A stretch of 38,214 nt of DNA from a virus, in the IMG/VR virus record IMGVR_UViG_3300009703_000045, positions 1 to 38,214 of that record. One strand, written 5' to 3'. Positions 1 through 10,900 of the stretch are shown here, piece after piece; positions within the stretch are counted from its first letter, which is position 1; the number at the start of each line of letters is the position of its first letter. Both the position numbers and the translations under genes were made by a program. Under the pieces are notes generated by a model, which was given only the letters and a program-made list of their open reading frames with translations, was not told the origin of the DNA and searched no databases.

Positions 1-2
1 CT

Positions 3-185
3 ACTTCAAGTTATGCAACTACTTCGAGTTATGCAACTACTTCGAGTTATGTTGAATCTTCAAGTTATTCATTGACTTCAAGCTTCGCAACTACTTCAAG
101 TTATGCAACTACTTCGAGTTATGTTGAATCTTCAAGTTATGCAACTACTTCGAGTTATGCATTAACAGCGAGTTACGCATTAAAT
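3..185 (+). repeat. 18-base-period coding repeat (SSYA array)
   Basis: Near-identical 18-base units of the type gcaactacttcgagttat follow each other in frame, encoding ATTSSY, with variants VESSSY and ALTASY. A 36-base block at 33-68 recurs without change at 105-140, so part of the array was duplicated as a 72-base unit. It runs off the left edge of the window. It is coding, not a CRISPR array: there are no unique spacers. Confidence 0.85.
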
Positions 186-533
186 AGTACTCCTGGTGGA
201 GGTGGTTCTGGAATATTTAATCAAGTTGGTACTACCGACTGGTATCAAGTTACTCAAAATCTATCAATAAGTGGAAGTATAACTATATCTGGTTCTATTA
301 TACCTGACGAGAACGCTGAACATGATTTGGGACAGCGAGGAAATAAATGGAAGTCCATCCATGCACAAGATACATTTTTTGGTGATGTAAATTTATCTAA
401 TGAGCAGTATCGTGGAAATGAAGTTGATGGTACACACGGTAGTTGGACTATCCAAGAAGGAGATACAGATTTATTTTTAATCAATAGAAAGACTGGGAAG
501 AAATATAGTTTTGTGTTAAAGGAGGTTAAATGA
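3..533 (+). CDS. SSYA-repeat structural/fibre protein, 5' end missing
   Basis: The reading frame is open from the first bases of the window, so the true start lies upstream. A TTG at 72 could be read as a start but sits inside the repeat array and has no ribosome binding site. The first about 60 residues are a hexapeptide-like array (TTSSYA, VESSSY, ALTASY). A glycine-rich linker and an ISGSITISGS beta-type stretch follow, then a C-terminal part with the fibre-type motif HDLGQRGNKWKSIHA and the ending DLFLINRKTGKKYSFVLKEV. Similar endings occur in virion proteins of marine T4-like phages as I recall them, so a role at the virion surface (fibre or fibre-attachment) is inferred. It overlaps the next gene at TGATG. 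The exact function is unknown. Confidence 0.75.
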   Translation, partial: TSSYATTSSYATTSSYVESSSYSLTSSFATTSSYATTSSYVESSSYATTSSYALTASYALNSTPGGGGSGIFNQVGTTDWYQVTQNLSISGSITISGSIIPDENAEHDLGQRGNKWKSIHAQDTFFGDVNLSNEQYRGNEVDGTHGSWTIQEGDTDLFLINRKTGKKYSFVLKEVK

Positions 534-1018
534 TGGAATTTTCAAGTTCATTATTTATTGTATCTGAATCAAAAGCTACCTTTAAAAGTGGAATTACTGT
601 TACAGGTGATGTTACTATTGAAGATTCTGTAGGACCGATAGTGGGTACATTCCAAGGAGATGGTAGTTCGTTGGATGGAGTTGATGGAGCCGGAATACAA
701 TTGCTTGTAGGTTCAGCTTCAGGAACACCAATGGCGTTTGATGAGTGGGCTACTGGTAGTGGGGGGTTACATGATATAACATTAACAGCTTCATCTTCGG
801 GTGGGGATTTAAATCACTATACTTTTATCGAAAACAAAAATGACGAGTGGAATGTAGTTTCTTCGGGCTCTAATAATGGGTTAAATAAACAAGATACATA
901 TATAGTCGAGGGACTATCTACTGGTGTTTATAGATATTTAGTGTTAGGAGTTACGACAGCATCAAAATCCACGGTAGTTAAGGGGACAACAATAACAATT
1001 AATCCGGGTGAGTTATAA
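533..1018 (+). CDS. small structural protein, paralogue of the N-terminus of the next gene
   Basis: About 161 residues. Two ATGs at 530 and 533 are possible. AAAGGAGG at 518-525 lies 4 bases from the first and 7 from the second, so 533 is preferred; it overlaps the upstream stop as TGATG. The protein has a fibre-type GDGSSLDGV motif and ends with GVYRYLVLG and TTITINPGEL. Both ends match the first about 190 residues of the following giant protein (QFTSSAW...FQSGI, GDGSALTGV, GVHRYLVYG, TTITIKSFVNEL), so the two probably arose by tandem duplication. It abuts the next gene at TAATG, which suggests translational coupling. A virion surface role is inferred from context; no enzymatic motif is visible. 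Confidence 0.7.
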   Translation: MEFSSSLFIVSESKATFKSGITVTGDVTIEDSVGPIVGTFQGDGSSLDGVDGAGIQLLVGSASGTPMAFDEWATGSGGLHDITLTASSSGGDLNHYTFIENKNDEWNVVSSGSNNGLNKQDTYIVEGLSTGVYRYLVLGVTTASKSTVVKGTTITINPGEL

Positions 1019-4000
1019 TGGCAGGAATACATCAATTTACGAGTAGTGCATGGATACAATCTGGAAGTGAAGCTAAATTCCAGAGTGGGATTGTGGTGTC
1101 TGAATCTTTTGATGTAGAAGGCACTATCATCGCATCGGCGTTTAGTGGAGATGGGAGTGCACTAACAGGGGTCGGTAAAGTATTCTTCGCAGGTACGGGT
1201 TCTGCACTATCTGAATCCACCCCAAGAACTGAAGACATTGTAATTCAATTAGGTTCTGGTGAAAGTCTGGCCACGGTAGAATCAGTTAGAATAGAAACTA
1301 CATCATCGGCAAATTTCTTACCAAATTATTATACATTCGTAAAAATAACAGATAAATTTACAACAATTGATAGTGGTTCAAGAAGTTATTATTCTGCTTC
1401 TAACAGAGACCCACTTTATGACGCAACTGACCCTGAATATATTCAAGTACCATCTTTAAATGATTTTGCACCGGGAGTTCATAGATATTTAGTGTATGGA
1501 GCTCAAACTGGCAGTGGTGGTGATACACAACAAGTATTCACAACTATTACGATTAAGTCATTCGTTAATGAACTTCCAACTATTATTATTCCAACTGGCT
1601 CGGTAGTAGGTAGTCCATTAACTATGTCTATGGTACATGACGAAGATTCTATTGAAATGATAGCTCATTTTACATCATCTGAAGATACAAACATTGATGA
1701 TTTTATTAGGGTTTATTCCGCGAGTAGAGATACAAGTAATCCAGCAGTAAATTATGGAACCAACACACCTAGTTATACTTTTACAATGCGACACCACCAA
1801 GCTGACATTTTAAATGATAAAATTTGGACAGCTTCTATTAATACAGACGGTGATGAAGAAACGGGTGGTACAGCTGAAGCTTTATTACAAGAATCCTTAG
1901 TATTTACTGCAAGTGTTAGTAGTTATGACATGGTTGACAATAATAGAGTTTTAAATCAAGTAATTAACCGAGATGAAGAATTTAGAATTGGTATGTTAGA
2001 TAATAATGTAGCTCAAGGAGCAACTGGTCAAGGAGCTCCAAACGAAGTTCCATTTACAATGTCTGTATTTCCACCACCTACGGCAAGTATTGATAATATA
2101 AGAGTTGAATTTGAATCTGGTAGTTATAGTGGAATTGTTACAAGTTCGTATGAAACAACTATTCTATATGATGATGTTGAAACTCGCCAAACAGCATCAG
2201 ATTTAGCTACCGAATATACAGCATCATTAGTCAGATTACGAGTAACAGCAGATATTACAGAACCCCCGGGATATACTACAGCTGACACTCATTTTACAAC
2301 TGTTAGAATTTTAAGTGCTTCAAGTGTTCCAACTAATACTGCTGAAACATTTAATTACTTTAGATTTAGTGGTAGTCAAGAGACAGCATCAACTTATCAT
2401 ACAACAGAAATAGGTCACGACACACCATATACAGCAGTTACCGAGAGTGAAGGATTTACTGGATTTATTTTCGGGGACCATACAGCTTTCTTTAGTGTAG
2501 CGAGTAACAGATTACACTACACTACTTATATTAAACATGGTAACAATGACCATTATAAAGCAACTCATTATACAGACCATATGGGTAAACTAATAGTTAA
2601 TCCTTGCCCAGTCATAGAAATATCAGATATTGTAGTAGAAGTAGAAAGTGGTTCATATTTAACAAATGAACTTGATACTGAGAGAACGGCTAGTATATTA
2701 TATGGATATACAACTACATTATTAACTGCTGAAACATCCAGTTTAGAGGGGTACGAAAAGTCAAATGAGTATATAAGTGAATCTGTTGTTAGATTACGAT
2801 TGAGAGCTAAAGTTCAAGAACCATTTGGCCCACATCATACTATAATTACAGCTTCTATTGATGCAGTTGGTGGTGATTATAGTCATACATTTTATTTTGA
2901 AACTGGTTCAACATCTCATCCAAGTGGGGCAATAGATTTCTCTTGGGGCAGAGATGAAAATTATAGATTAACTGCGTCATATACATCATCTTGGAAAGAA
3001 TTTAAGTATAATCCAGGTGAATATACATTTACACCAACTTTTACTTCACCGACAAATGCAGATATAAATGATTATACTTCATACATAACCGAATGTCACA
3101 TATCAGTAAGTCAAACACCACCGACACAAATTGAAGATATTGTTTATGAAACAGAAACTTATGGGTATTCTGAGGTAACTACCACATCGGGTTCAAGGAA
3201 AATATTGTATGGTGTTCCTCATTATTCATTAGCTGATAGTATGAGTTTTGCAACTCATCCAAGTGCATCAAATTACGCTTCACAATCAGTTTCAAGATTT
3301 AGAGTTAGAGCTAAAATAACAGAACCCTTCGGACCACATCATACAGAATCAAGATTTGAGAAGTCTTTTGAAACTGCTAATGAATCGACACTAACAGATT
3401 CAATTACATTCAGTACAGCATCAACTGATGTCCCAGAGGGATATTCAAGTTCTGGTTATGATAGCAATAATAGACTTACAGCTTCTTATACATCATCTTG
3501 GGTTGGACAGCAATTAAGTAGTTCAGGTTATACAGATGGGACAACTTGGTCATATTTAAGTGGTAGTATTTTACATACACCAGCTGATTTGAGTGGTTTT
3601 ACGACCACATCGGGTCAAACTTCATCATTAATAGTATATGATACAGAACAAACAAAAATTAGAAATTTGAAAATAGAAACAGAAACATTTGGTGAATCTG
3701 GAATTGGACAGAATTATCCATCATTTACTCCAGCACAAAGAACAATATTATATGGAAAAACAACTTCCGAATCTACTGGTTCAGATTGGCCAAATAATCC
3801 AGAATATACAGCTTCATCTGTTACACGATTTAGAATATTAGTTGATGTTGAAGAACCATTTGGATTTCATCATCATAGTACTGCAATTAAGTATAATAAA
3901 GACAATCAACACACCGGTGATACTGGTACTGGTGATGGAACTACAAAAACTTTTAATACTTCATCGGCTTATAATATTAATTGGGGTTATGATAACAATA

Positions 4001-7000
4001 ACAGACTTACAGCATCTTATACTTCATCTTGGATAAATGAAGCATTAGCTCCATCATATAATAGTATTGACCAAGATACTTGGGAATTCCATTTTACTGA
4101 TAATGATACTTATATTTTACACAACCCAAGTGATGAAAATGGTAGAACAATATTAGATGATATATCTCAAGCAACGAATTATACTGCAGTTTCAGCTTCC
4201 CCAGATGTTAAAGTTGAAAACTATAGTGTAGAAGTAGAACAATTTCCATATTCTTCAAGTATAGGTACTGATTCAAGAACAGAAACTATATTATATGGAC
4301 AAACAGCAACATTACAAGATACAATAGCTGACACTATTGGGGATTTATGGAGTGGTTCAGCTTGTGTTAGATTTAGAGTGTTGGTAGATATAACTGAACC
4401 AAAAGGACCTCAACACACACCTATGGACTTTACATTAAACAAAGATAATTCAGTATTAAAAACATTTATATTTAAATCTGGTTCCGATACTGGTGATATT
4501 GAAACATCAAGTTCTGGTTATAATACAAATAATGATTATACAGCTTCTTATACAAGTTCTTGGTATGGTAATACTCCAGTTACTCCATTTACTGTAGGTA
4601 CTTACAATATGAACTCAACAGCATCCCATACATCTCAACCAGTTGGTGAATTTTATACTGATGGGTTACTTGATGATAAAGCTGATACAGTTGCTTCTTT
4701 AACAATAAATAACCATGACGATACTCAAATTAAAAATATTAGAGTAGAAGCCGAAACTCCAATATCTGGAAGTGGTGTAGGAACACCTTCACGGGTAACA
4801 ACATTATTACATGGAAAAAATGTAACTGAAACTGTTAAAGCTACAAATAGTGGTTATAATATTCCTTCACAAGAACAATTAGTTAGTGTTAGGGTATTAG
4901 CAGATATAATAGAACCATTTGGCCCACATCATACCTCAAGTGTATTTACTATTGGTGGATATTCTGGTGGAAACCATAAAGTAACAGTACATACTGGTTC
5001 TACAGAGATTTCAAATTCAATCAAATTTGATTATAATGTGCATAGTTCACAATCAGTATTTTATACATCTTCATTTGTTCCTATTGAGTTGAATAGTACA
5101 GCGACAGTCACATATAATTCAGTATTACATAATACTGATAGTGGTTTAGTAACTGTAACACATTTAGGTGGTACTGAAATTACAGTTAATCCACCACCAT
5201 CAGCATCGGTATATACTGTACCAGAAACTTCATCAGATGATACCGATTGGTCTTCAAGTGTAGATTTAGCTAAGTATGTAACTTATGAGGGCGCTGATAT
5301 TTCAGTAGATATAGTTTCAGGTATAAGTGCAATTGCACCTCCAACTACATCTTTATCTACTTTGACATTCCCTGCAAATTTAGAAGTCAATTACGATGCA
5401 ACAGATACTGTTGATATAGTGTTTAATCCAACAACTGGTGACGCTAATAATAGTGCAGATACATCCTCATTGGAAATTGATACAGCTCTGTTAAACGATT
5501 TAACAGATGTAGGAAGTTATACTATTTATGTCACTGGTAGTGATACGGAGCCTGGTAACGGAACATCATCAAATAATCCATTTACATTTAATATCGTTCC
5601 AGCTAAACCAAGAACATTACATGGTGAATATTGGTCAAATAGTGGTGGTAGTAGTCACATTATAGTTTCTACATATGCAGCAGCAGGAATTAATATACCA
5701 CCGATAGGTGGTAGTGCTCGATTATACAAAGCATCACTACCTACAGGTTTAGATTATTATAAAGGTGATGAGCCAGCTGGTAATACTGTTACTAATGTTA
5801 TGATGGCAAAAGATACATCAGCTGGTCCAACAAATTATACAATGTCATTTACAACTCCTAGCAATTTTAATGGTAATTATACTAATACTGATAGAGCATA
5901 TGATTTTGGTGATACAGGTTCATTAATTGTTAAAGTTAATGGTGTTGAAAAAGTTAATGCTAGTTTACAAGCAGAGTTTGTAGAAGCAGATAAAACTGGT
6001 AATCAAAGTTTAGAAGGTTATGATGAAAATGGTTGGAGTGATGGTACAGCAAGTTGGGATAGTGGTAAATCAAGATTGATACTTACAAAAGTAGCTCCGT
6101 TTAACAATGTATCTCAAAGTATTTATAGGGGTGACAGATATTATCCAAATGGTTATCAAGGTTGGGCAGCTAGACTTGAATTAGACAACAAACAGAGAGA
6201 TGGATATAATATATTAGAATTTTCACATTCTATTGATGGAACAACTACACAAAGTTTAGAACCATTTGAGTGGTATTATGATGATGGGATTACAACCGCT
6301 TCAATTGATACCTCAGGTATTATAAGTTGGAGTTTTGACCCTGTAGGTAGTATTACTCAAAGTTATTTATCTGGTGTTTCATTTTTCAGAAAACAGACTA
6401 CACAAGCTAATAATCATCTTGTATTATCTTTAAAAGATAGATTATTAGGTTTAGCAAATAAAACATATAGAGACCCTAGCACTTCAACTCAAGCAGCTGT
6501 AGTTATTACTACTACAGGTGTTGAATTTACTGAAGATACTGCCAATGAAATTGAAATAGATTCTGGTTCAACTTTAAATAATAATACAACATTGTATCAC
6601 GATTTGACAAGTACGAGCACTCGTGACGGGTTAGTATTTAGTGATACAGCTTATGATAGCATAATTCCTACAACAGGTTCAAGTGGTAGTATTGATAAAA
6701 TAACTGCTTGGGTAAATACTACTTTACCATCTAACCCAGCAGATAAGAAAGGTATTGTTTATACACTTGATATTAAACCACAAATCAGAACTTATAATGG
6801 AAATAATAGTTGGACTCATAATCCTATATCAGCTTCAATTCCAGTGGGTAGATGGTTAAATGATTTTACACCAATTACATCAAATACTGATGAATCAGAA
6901 TTTTTTGGTAAAGAAGATTATAGGTGGACAAGTCAAAGTGCAATTGATTTGGTAGAGTTAAATGACCCTGGAAACCTTTTCCCAGCATCAGGTAACCCTG

Positions 7001-7692
7001 TACAAGATGGTGCTTTAAATTGGTGGACAGGTTCAGAAAGAACAGATTATACTTCATCAAATAATATTTCACAATCAACTGATTTACAAGTTAGATATGA
7101 TGGAGCTTTAGTATATCCAACTATTGATTATACTCGATATGATGGAATAACTAATAGAGTTACAAACCCAACATTTACAGATTATTCTAATGCGAGTGGT
7201 AGTGGTGATAGATATTATTATAGAATAATAAGTGTACCAGACCCATCAGGACAATCATCATATAAAATGAAAATAGGAACAAGTGCTGGTGAAGATGGTA
7301 TATTAAAGTCAGATATTTGGGCAGGTGGTCCACCAGCAGTTGGGATTGATACTTTACCTGTTAGAATTGATATGAGATTAGTTGGAACTCCAACTACAGC
7401 AGGAACAGGAAATACTGGTGTTCCTGGAACTAAATGGGGAGTTGTTACTGGAGGTGAAACTGCAGGAACTAATCCAGCAGCTGATGATTGGGGAACAGCT
7501 ACCGCATTTTTAGATAAAGAAGTTACTGCTCCTGAAGGTAGTGGTGTAACTACTGAACATCATATTAATTTTACTTTACGGACTATGGTTGCTGATTATA
7601 ATGGTGGAATATTCTTAGTTAGAGTTAGATTTAAAGATAATGCTACTGGTAGTAGAATGCATATGAATAGTTTAACTATAGTAGAAAATTAA
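1018..7692 (+). CDS. giant repeat-containing virion surface/fibre protein (2224 aa)
   Basis: The N-terminal about 190 residues resemble the preceding small gene. From about residue 360 to 1390 there are six tandem repeats of about 170-185 residues. Each has a VEVESGSY/VETETFG-type strand, a TILYG segment, a VRLRVRAKV strand, an E-P-F-G-P-H-H-T motif (first residues near 415, 601, 769, 946, 1127 and 1299) and a YTSSW element. Ig/cadherin-like sequence follows (about 1400-1530), then a large beta-rich C-terminal part with WW-rich and GD/SGS segments that could be a receptor-binding or carbohydrate-binding head; that is inference. No signal peptide, coiled coil or S74-type chaperone end is evident. 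It starts within the upstream stop (TAATG). The length and repeats fit a long tail-associated fibre or adhesin. Confidence 0.7.
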   Translation: MAGIHQFTSSAWIQSGSEAKFQSGIVVSESFDVEGTIIASAFSGDGSALTGVGKVFFAGTGSALSESTPRTEDIVIQLGSGESLATVESVRIETTSSANFLPNYYTFVKITDKFTTIDSGSRSYYSASNRDPLYDATDPEYIQVPSLNDFAPGVHRYLVYGAQTGSGGDTQQVFTTITIKSFVNELPTIIIPTGSVVGSPLTMSMVHDEDSIEMIAHFTSSEDTNIDDFIRVYSASRDTSNPAVNYGTNTPSYTFTMRHHQADILNDKIWTASINTDGDEETGGTAEALLQESLVFTASVSSYDMVDNNRVLNQVINRDEEFRIGMLDNNVAQGATGQGAPNEVPFTMSVFPPPTASIDNIRVEFESGSYSGIVTSSYETTILYDDVETRQTASDLATEYTASLVRLRVTADITEPPGYTTADTHFTTVRILSASSVPTNTAETFNYFRFSGSQETASTYHTTEIGHDTPYTAVTESEGFTGFIFGDHTAFFSVASNRLHYTTYIKHGNNDHYKATHYTDHMGKLIVNPCPVIEISDIVVEVESGSYLTNELDTERTASILYGYTTTLLTAETSSLEGYEKSNEYISESVVRLRLRAKVQEPFGPHHTIITASIDAVGGDYSHTFYFETGSTSHPSGAIDFSWGRDENYRLTASYTSSWKEFKYNPGEYTFTPTFTSPTNADINDYTSYITECHISVSQTPPTQIEDIVYETETYGYSEVTTTSGSRKILYGVPHYSLADSMSFATHPSASNYASQSVSRFRVRAKITEPFGPHHTESRFEKSFETANESTLTDSITFSTASTDVPEGYSSSGYDSNNRLTASYTSSWVGQQLSSSGYTDGTTWSYLSGSILHTPADLSGFTTTSGQTSSLIVYDTEQTKIRNLKIETETFGESGIGQNYPSFTPAQRTILYGKTTSESTGSDWPNNPEYTASSVTRFRILVDVEEPFGFHHHSTAIKYNKDNQHTGDTGTGDGTTKTFNTSSAYNINWGYDNNNRLTASYTSSWINEALAPSYNSIDQDTWEFHFTDNDTYILHNPSDENGRTILDDISQATNYTAVSASPDVKVENYSVEVEQFPYSSSIGTDSRTETILYGQTATLQDTIADTIGDLWSGSACVRFRVLVDITEPKGPQHTPMDFTLNKDNSVLKTFIFKSGSDTGDIETSSSGYNTNNDYTASYTSSWYGNTPVTPFTVGTYNMNSTASHTSQPVGEFYTDGLLDDKADTVASLTINNHDDTQIKNIRVEAETPISGSGVGTPSRVTTLLHGKNVTETVKATNSGYNIPSQEQLVSVRVLADIIEPFGPHHTSSVFTIGGYSGGNHKVTVHTGSTEISNSIKFDYNVHSSQSVFYTSSFVPIELNSTATVTYNSVLHNTDSGLVTVTHLGGTEITVNPPPSASVYTVPETSSDDTDWSSSVDLAKYVTYEGADISVDIVSGISAIAPPTTSLSTLTFPANLEVNYDATDTVDIVFNPTTGDANNSADTSSLEIDTALLNDLTDVGSYTIYVTGSDTEPGNGTSSNNPFTFNIVPAKPRTLHGEYWSNSGGSSHIIVSTYAAAGINIPPIGGSARLYKASLPTGLDYYKGDEPAGNTVTNVMMAKDTSAGPTNYTMSFTTPSNFNGNYTNTDRAYDFGDTGSLIVKVNGVEKVNASLQAEFVEADKTGNQSLEGYDENGWSDGTASWDSGKSRLILTKVAPFNNVSQSIYRGDRYYPNGYQGWAARLELDNKQRDGYNILEFSHSIDGTTTQSLEPFEWYYDDGITTASIDTSGIISWSFDPVGSITQSYLSGVSFFRKQTTQANNHLVLSLKDRLLGLANKTYRDPSTSTQAAVVITTTGVEFTEDTANEIEIDSGSTLNNNTTLYHDLTSTSTRDGLVFSDTAYDSIIPTTGSSGSIDKITAWVNTTLPSNPADKKGIVYTLDIKPQIRTYNGNNSWTHNPISASIPVGRWLNDFTPITSNTDESEFFGKEDYRWTSQSAIDLVELNDPGNLFPASGNPVQDGALNWWTGSERTDYTSSNNISQSTDLQVRYDGALVYPTIDYTRYDGITNRVTNPTFTDYSNASGSGDRYYYRIISVPDPSGQSSYKMKIGTSAGEDGILKSDIWAGGPPAVGIDTLPVRIDMRLVGTPTTAGTGNTGVPGTKWGVVTGGETAGTNPAADDWGTATAFLDKEVTAPEGSGVTTEHHINFTLRTMVADYNGGIFLVRVRFKDNATGSRMHMNSLTIVEN
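2095..5190 (+). repeat. six tandem protein-domain repeats (EPFGPHHT repeats)
   Basis: Six degenerate copies of a roughly 510-560-base coding unit lie head to tail inside the 2224-residue gene. The codons for the EP(F)G motif begin at 2260, 2818, 3322, 3853, 4396 and 4912, giving spacings of 558, 504, 531, 543 and 516 bases. The first copy (EPPGYTT) and fifth copy (EPKGPQHT) are the most diverged. DNA identity between copies is modest, so the expansion is old or the repeats are diversifying. Confidence 0.75.
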
Positions 7693-7720
7693 TTAATATA
7701 TATAATAGGAGATATTTATT

Positions 7721-7915
7721 ATGGAGAATGAACTATTTAAAATAATATATAATAGTAGTAATAGTAATGTTGAATTAAAGTTTTTAATAGGCGAATATAG
7801 TATTACTACGAGTAAAAATTCATATATAAGTAAAATACTATCTTTAGATGAATTTAAAAAATTTATGTTACAGATTAAATCAGAAGTTGAAATATATGAT
7901 AATAAAAACTTATAA
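7721..7915 (+). CDS. hypothetical small protein (64 aa)
   Basis: A 64-residue frame with a good ribosome binding site (ataggagat, about 10 bases upstream of the ATG) sits alone between the two largest genes of the window. The product is charged and mostly soluble (starts MENELFKIIY, ends in EIYDNKNL) with no recognisable domain, membrane segment or cysteine. The intergenic DNA upstream (7693-7720) is a run of A and T. Its place between fibre-type genes suggests a fibre assembly or attachment accessory role, but this is only context. The binding site and clean spacing to both neighbours support it being real. Confidence 0.55.
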   Translation: MENELFKIIYNSSNSNVELKFLIGEYSITTSKNSYISKILSLDEFKKFMLQIKSEVEIYDNKNL

Positions 7916-7929
7916 TAGTGAGAGTATAA

Positions 7930-10900
7930 ATGGCCTTAGGTGATGTAGGATTTAGTGAATATGAAAAACGAATTACAGCGTTTAAGCATGTATTTAATAC
8001 TTTAAACCAAGATTCGGGTAAACAACAATATGAAGAAGTATTTGATACTGCTCATACTATATTTGCTGAAGAATTAATTGATGGATATGTAAAACCACAG
8101 AGAGTTGGTACACCCTCATACGCGAGAGTTAGAACTTGGGTAACACGTAGTGAAGATGTATCGGGAGATGTTACTGCTTTATGGTCCGGTAGCTTTTCTT
8201 CTTCAGATGAAGATGCTGATACTGATAATCCAAATGTTGAAAAAATCGTTATGCCATTGACTATGTTAAATGAAGTTAATAACCAATATTACTATGCTTA
8301 TGGCAAATCAGGGTCTTTACATGAGGATATAAATTCTGTTGATGGTACTTATGATTCTGGTTATGCTACTACTAAATTAAGTAGAGGTTTACTATTTGAT
8401 TCTTCTTCAGCGATATTAAGAAACTGGATAAATCCTCAAAGATTTGGGGGTGCATATAAATCTACAATTAAATATACAAATTCTACTAATACCGGACCGA
8501 CTGGTCAGATACCCGATGATATTCCGTCAACTTCAACAGGATATAAATTAGGAGGTTGGATTTTCGATGCGTTTAAAGGTGGGTTGTTTATAGCTAGACA
8601 TGCTACTGCAGAAGATGCACCTGATTTAAGTGGATATAAACATCCACTTTGGATTGAAGGTTATCGTTACATAGGACCAACGGGTCAAGTTCCAACAGCA
8701 ATTTCATCATCTTATCTTAGTGCAAGTGGAATAAGTTTCACAAGTGCAAGTTCCGCGGAAACAAACCAATATAATACTGTATTAATAGATACGGGTTCAG
8801 GTCGATTATATTATACTGGAAGTTATGGTGGTGGTGGAAGTGGTAATGGATTTCCATTTAGTGGAAGTGCACTATTGACAGGTTCTCTGTTAATTTCAGG
8901 AAGTGGTGATGATGAACCATTATTTACCGTTGATGGTGATATGAGTGTAACTGGATATGTAAATAGTAGTTTAACTATACAAAATAGTTCTGATGACGCT
9001 ACCTTGAAAGTTCAAGGATATCATGCGACTGAGTATGTTGAATTGAAATGGGACTATGACTCAGATAACGCAATCCTTGAATGGCACCCTAATTATGATT
9101 TGGTAATGAGGACTTCTGCAGCCTCTGTTATGACACTTAGAGGTGATAGGTCAGTAGAAATCTTTAAAGATTTAGTAATAGGTAATTTATCTTCAAACTT
9201 TATTAGTGCGAGTAATGGTACTATAGAATTTACTGGAGATTTAAGTGGTTCTGGTACGACAACAGCTTCATTCGCTCATTTTGTAGTAGATACTGTTGAA
9301 AGTAAGTCAGTAATACATACGGTTGTGAATGAAATGAGTCATTTTTCATCATCTACATTTAGTGGTAGTACAATATTCGGAGCAGATGACCCAGAGGATG
9401 CGGGTCCAGCATCAGAATACATCCACCAATTTACAGGTAGTATTGATATATCAGGTTCGGGTGAATTTAGAATACCATCAATATCATTTCAATATGCTAG
9501 TGGCTCATACTTAGATTTTAATAGTGCTAGTTTTGGTAATTTAAAATCTACCGAACATATACATTTTTCTCAATCAGTTTTAACTGGTTCTTTAACTATA
9601 AGTGGAGGAGTAGATGACACTCCATTATTAAATGTATATGGTACAGCTAAATTTATTAGTGATTCTTATGAATATTTTAACATAGATTCATCTGGTAATG
9701 GTGATTTGGAAGTTACGGGTTATATAAGTGCTAGTGAACTCGTGTTAGTTAATAATCTGAATGTGACGGATATAACCGCAAGTAGAAACATAAGTTCAAG
9801 TGGGATAATAGTAGGTTCAAATTTAAGTGGTACAAATACTGGTGACCAAGATTTATCTACTTATTTACAAAATTCTGATACTGGTTCGATGGGTAGTTTA
9901 AATGTAGTTGGAAACATAAGTTCAAGTGGAAACATAAGTTCAAGTGGAACTATATATGCAACTGAATATTATAAAAATGGTTCTGTATTTTCAGGTGGTG
10001 GGACTGGTAATTGGTTTGATGGTACTACTTATCAAACTTCATCTGTTGATATACGAATAGAAGGTGACATAAGTGCAAGTGGTGATGTGTACGGTCGTCA
10101 TATAATCCCAAATAATGTATCTGGAGTTCATACTTTAGGAACCAACACAGACCGGTGGGATAGATTATATATGTCGTCTAACATAATGTACGATAATGAT
10201 TTAAATCTCAGTGGTTCGGGTAATGTCAATATAGGTAATATGAGTGGTATGGGTAATATACAAGGTAAATTAGCAGTCACCACTGAAGTTGGTGATGAGG
10301 TTATAGCATCTTTTGGTTACAAATACAGGAAAGTTATGGATATAACTCGTGGTGGAAAACCAGCCGACACTACTGGTCACGGTCATTTCGACTACATAAC
10401 CGATTCGGTGGGTGTGACAGTAATAGGGGCGGATGGTAAACCAATACCAAGTTCTATAATAACTCTGTATGACAACACTTTCCATAGTGCTCCGAGCGGT
10501 GGAGCTTGGATGAATCTAATGCATGTATATAGTAGTTCAGCTGGAGTTGTATCATCAAGTGCTGGTGTTATAGGTTGGGGAGGAAATTCACCAGTATTTG
10601 GGTTAGGAACTACACAACCATCAGCATCATTTCACATATCAGCTTCCCTATCTGGAAGTCAGACTGATTTACTCAGAATACAGAATGATTTGGGAGTTCC
10701 TGTATTTAAGATGAAACCTGATGGTAGATTTATAATGAGGCACTCAGCTTCTTCAGCTAATGAAGTGACAATGAGTGTGGGGACAGACAATACTTTTAGA
10801 GTAAATGATGTATTTTCGGTAAACCACAAAGATATTAGAATAAGAACTGGTTCACGAGAAATTAAAATGTTTGTTGACCCAATAACTCACGATTTAAAAA

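Noticed and set aside
72-74. TTG start for the first protein
   Set aside because: The same frame is open to the left edge and the repeat array continues upstream of it, so the gene is simply cut by the window edge.
3-185. CRISPR array
   Set aside because: The repeats are in frame, contiguous and encode a repetitive peptide; there are no unique spacers.
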